Below, one piece after another: positions 7,486 through 8,545 of a stretch of 8,545 nucleotides of DNA. The notes beneath the pieces are model-generated. The model was not told the DNA's origin and made no database searches. It saw only the letters and a list, made by a program, of their open reading frames with translations. The first letter of the stretch is position 1. Each line of letters begins with the position of its first letter. The translations under genes and the position numbers were made by a program. The DNA is from Pseudomonadota bacterium (GTDB lineage: Bacteria; Pseudomonadota; Gammaproteobacteria; Burkholderiales; Thiobacillaceae), in NCBI GenBank assembly GCA_021802595.1, contig JAJZRT010000128.1, positions 1 through 8,545 of the forward strand. The letters run 5' to 3'.

Positions 7486-7560
7486 AGAATATTCTCCGAA
7501 ACGCCGGCGGCATCGTGAGGGACGCGGCCGGCCAGAATCATGGCGCCAGGAATGCGGCCA

Positions 7561-7582
7561 GTCCTGCCGCTCCCGGCAGGAC
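7561..7582 (-). terminator. Strong GC-rich hairpin just after nirK, without a U-run
   Basis: Perfect 9-bp arms (GTCCTGCCG and CGGCAGGAC) close a 4-nt loop. The hairpin begins 4 nt after the nirK stop. The following minus-strand bases (TGGCCGCATTCC) lack a U-tract, so it is not a standard intrinsic terminator. It may block 3' exonucleases and protect nirK mRNA, or cause partial termination, letting nirK and the downstream efflux genes be expressed at different levels. Confidence 0.55.
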
Positions 7583-7586
7583 GTGC

Positions 7587-8522
7587 TCACCGTACGAGGA
7601 TCTGCTCCCCGTGGCCCATCTTGGGATCGGCGTCGTTGCTGAACATCAGCACCGCGATCGCGCCGCTCAGCGCACCCTTCAGCGAATGTGTAACGATTGC
7701 GTTGGCGCCCTCGACCGGAGAGATCAGGTCGAAGGTGGCGGCGTCGCCGGGCCCGACCACGAAGCTCTGCAGGCCGGTCTGGGCGTTCTTCGGGTTGCCA
7801 CTCGAATAGACGCGGTCCCAAATACCGGCGATCGGATGGAAGGACGAGAACTCGTTAGGTCCCGCGTTCACGAAGTAGATCCGCACGCGCTCGCCCGGCT
7901 TGGCCTGCAGCCAGCGTGTCGCCGCCGGATCATGCACCGGGTCGTACTTGAAGATGCCGCCGTTGAACATGACGTTGCTCCACTTGTTCTGCATCATGTC
8001 TTCCTTGGCGTCCGGGTTCGGATAGAGCTCGGACTGGATCAGCACGTATTCGCGATCCGCCTTGGGCATGGCATTCGCATCCTTGGGATCGACGATGATC
8101 GTGCCGAACATGCCACGCGCGATGTGCTGGATCATCGGGTCGGCGCCGCAGTGGTAGAAGAATACGCCGGGGTAGGTAGCAGTGAAAGTGTAGTGCTTCT
8201 CCTCACCTGGCTTGACGGAAGCGAAGTCCTTCACGACATCCAGCCGCGCCGCATGAAAGTCCATGGAGTGCGAGTTCTTGTTGCCCTTGTCATTGACCAG
8301 CGTGAACTCGACCGTATCTCCCTCGGTGACGCGCACCACAGGGCCCGGAACCTTGCCGTCGAACGTCCAGGTGCGGTACATCGTTCCCTTGTTGTCGATC
8401 GGTTGATCCACTTCCTCCGCATGCAGCGTGACCTTGACAGTCTTCGCCTCGGCCTGAAAGGTCAGCATGGACAGTGCCGTCGCCCCGGCGAGGGCCATCC
8501 CCAATATTTTGTTTTGTTTCAT
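7587..8522 (-). CDS. nirK: Copper-containing nitrite reductase, AniA-like two-domain NirK
   Basis: This periplasmic enzyme reduces nitrite to nitric oxide. The 311-residue product has a Sec-type signal peptide (1-26, AEA cleavage site) and two cupredoxin domains. Type 1 copper ligands are H85, C125, H133 and M138; type 2 ligands are H90, H124 and H279 (VTHSL, supplied by the neighbouring subunit of the trimer). The catalytic Asp D88 (HSMDFH) and His H229 (SSFHP) are present, so the enzyme should be active. The C125-to-H133 step is 8 residues, as in Neisseria AniA, and not 9 as in Alcaligenes NirK; this places it in the AniA-like group. There is no C-terminal cytochrome or extra cupredoxin. 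The end DPKMGHG has Met and His that could bind metal. It heads a same-strand series with the metal-binding protein, cusB and cusA. A laccase-like two-domain oxidase is a less likely alternative, given the D88/H229 pair. Confidence 0.93.
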   Translation of the reverse strand: MKQNKILGMALAGATALSMLTFQAEAKTVKVTLHAEEVDQPIDNKGTMYRTWTFDGKVPGPVVRVTEGDTVEFTLVNDKGNKNSHSMDFHAARLDVVKDFASVKPGEEKHYTFTATYPGVFFYHCGADPMIQHIARGMFGTIIVDPKDANAMPKADREYVLIQSELYPNPDAKEDMMQNKWSNVMFNGGIFKYDPVHDPAATRWLQAKPGERVRIYFVNAGPNEFSSFHPIAGIWDRVYSSGNPKNAQTGLQSFVVGPGDAATFDLISPVEGANAIVTHSLKGALSGAIAVLMFSNDADPKMGHGEQILVR

Positions 8523-8532
8523 TTGTTCAGTT

Positions 8533-8537
8533 TCCTC
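8533..8537 (-). promoter_or_regulatory. Ribosome-binding site of nirK
   Basis: GAGGA on the minus strand lies 10 nt before the nirK ATG at 8522 and supports that start. The promoter is beyond the right edge: only 23 bp upstream of the gene is in the window. Confidence 0.6.
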
Positions 8538-8545
8538 ATTTAGTC

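Noticed and set aside
7130..7513. Upstream extension of the cusB frame by 128 residues
   Set aside because: It runs across the small metal-binding protein gene in another frame, has no signal peptide and no family similarity.
7486..7821. Upstream extension of the small metal-binding protein frame
   Set aside because: It overlaps nirK in the wrong frame, and a proper ribosome-binding site and signal peptide begin at 7485.
7515..8543. 342-residue open frame on the plus strand opposite nirK
   Set aside because: The nirK frame on the other strand has all copper ligands and a signal peptide; this frame has no protein-family features.

Overview
The window reads as part of a proteobacterial chromosome, most likely Betaproteobacteria or a nearby gammaproteobacterial lineage. 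That placement rests on the Gram-negative tripartite copper exporter, the AniA-like copper nitrite reductase, the sigma-54 activator and the GC content; no rRNA or phylogenetic marker is present, so it is an inference.

There are two blocks. The left block (about 1-2150) has moderate GC: 30 of 60 bases are G/C in both lines I counted at 121-180 and 1381-1440. It holds a cyclopropane-fatty-acid synthase gene (cfa) on the minus strand, cut by the left edge of the window, a 231-bp divergent intergenic region with several inverted repeats, and a plus-strand PAS/AAA+/Fis-type sigma-54-dependent activator. The right block (about 2150-8545) is GC-rich (43 of 60 at 3601-3660). It holds four minus-strand genes read in the order nirK, a small secreted heavy-metal-binding-domain protein, cusB and cusA. 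The change in composition falls inside the activator gene, not at its border.

The four minus-strand genes look like one copper-handling unit. NirK is a periplasmic copper enzyme that reduces nitrite to nitric oxide. The 92-residue protein and the N-terminus of CusB both carry a CxMH...CPxCxM metal-binding module. CusB and CusA are the periplasmic adaptor and inner-membrane pump of a Cu(I)/Ag(I) RND exporter; CusA keeps the three-methionine substrate site. No outer-membrane channel (cusC) and no classical cusF is present here. The activator converges on cusA, and the two stop codons share the same GCTAGC palindrome, so there is no room for a terminator between them.

No tRNA, rRNA, insertion sequence, CRISPR array or phage gene was found. 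The most interesting points are the link of a nitrite reductase to copper export in one transcriptional direction, a cysteine-rich PAS sensor in the activator, the composition break inside that activator, and short reading frames that join the copper genes through ATGA overlaps.
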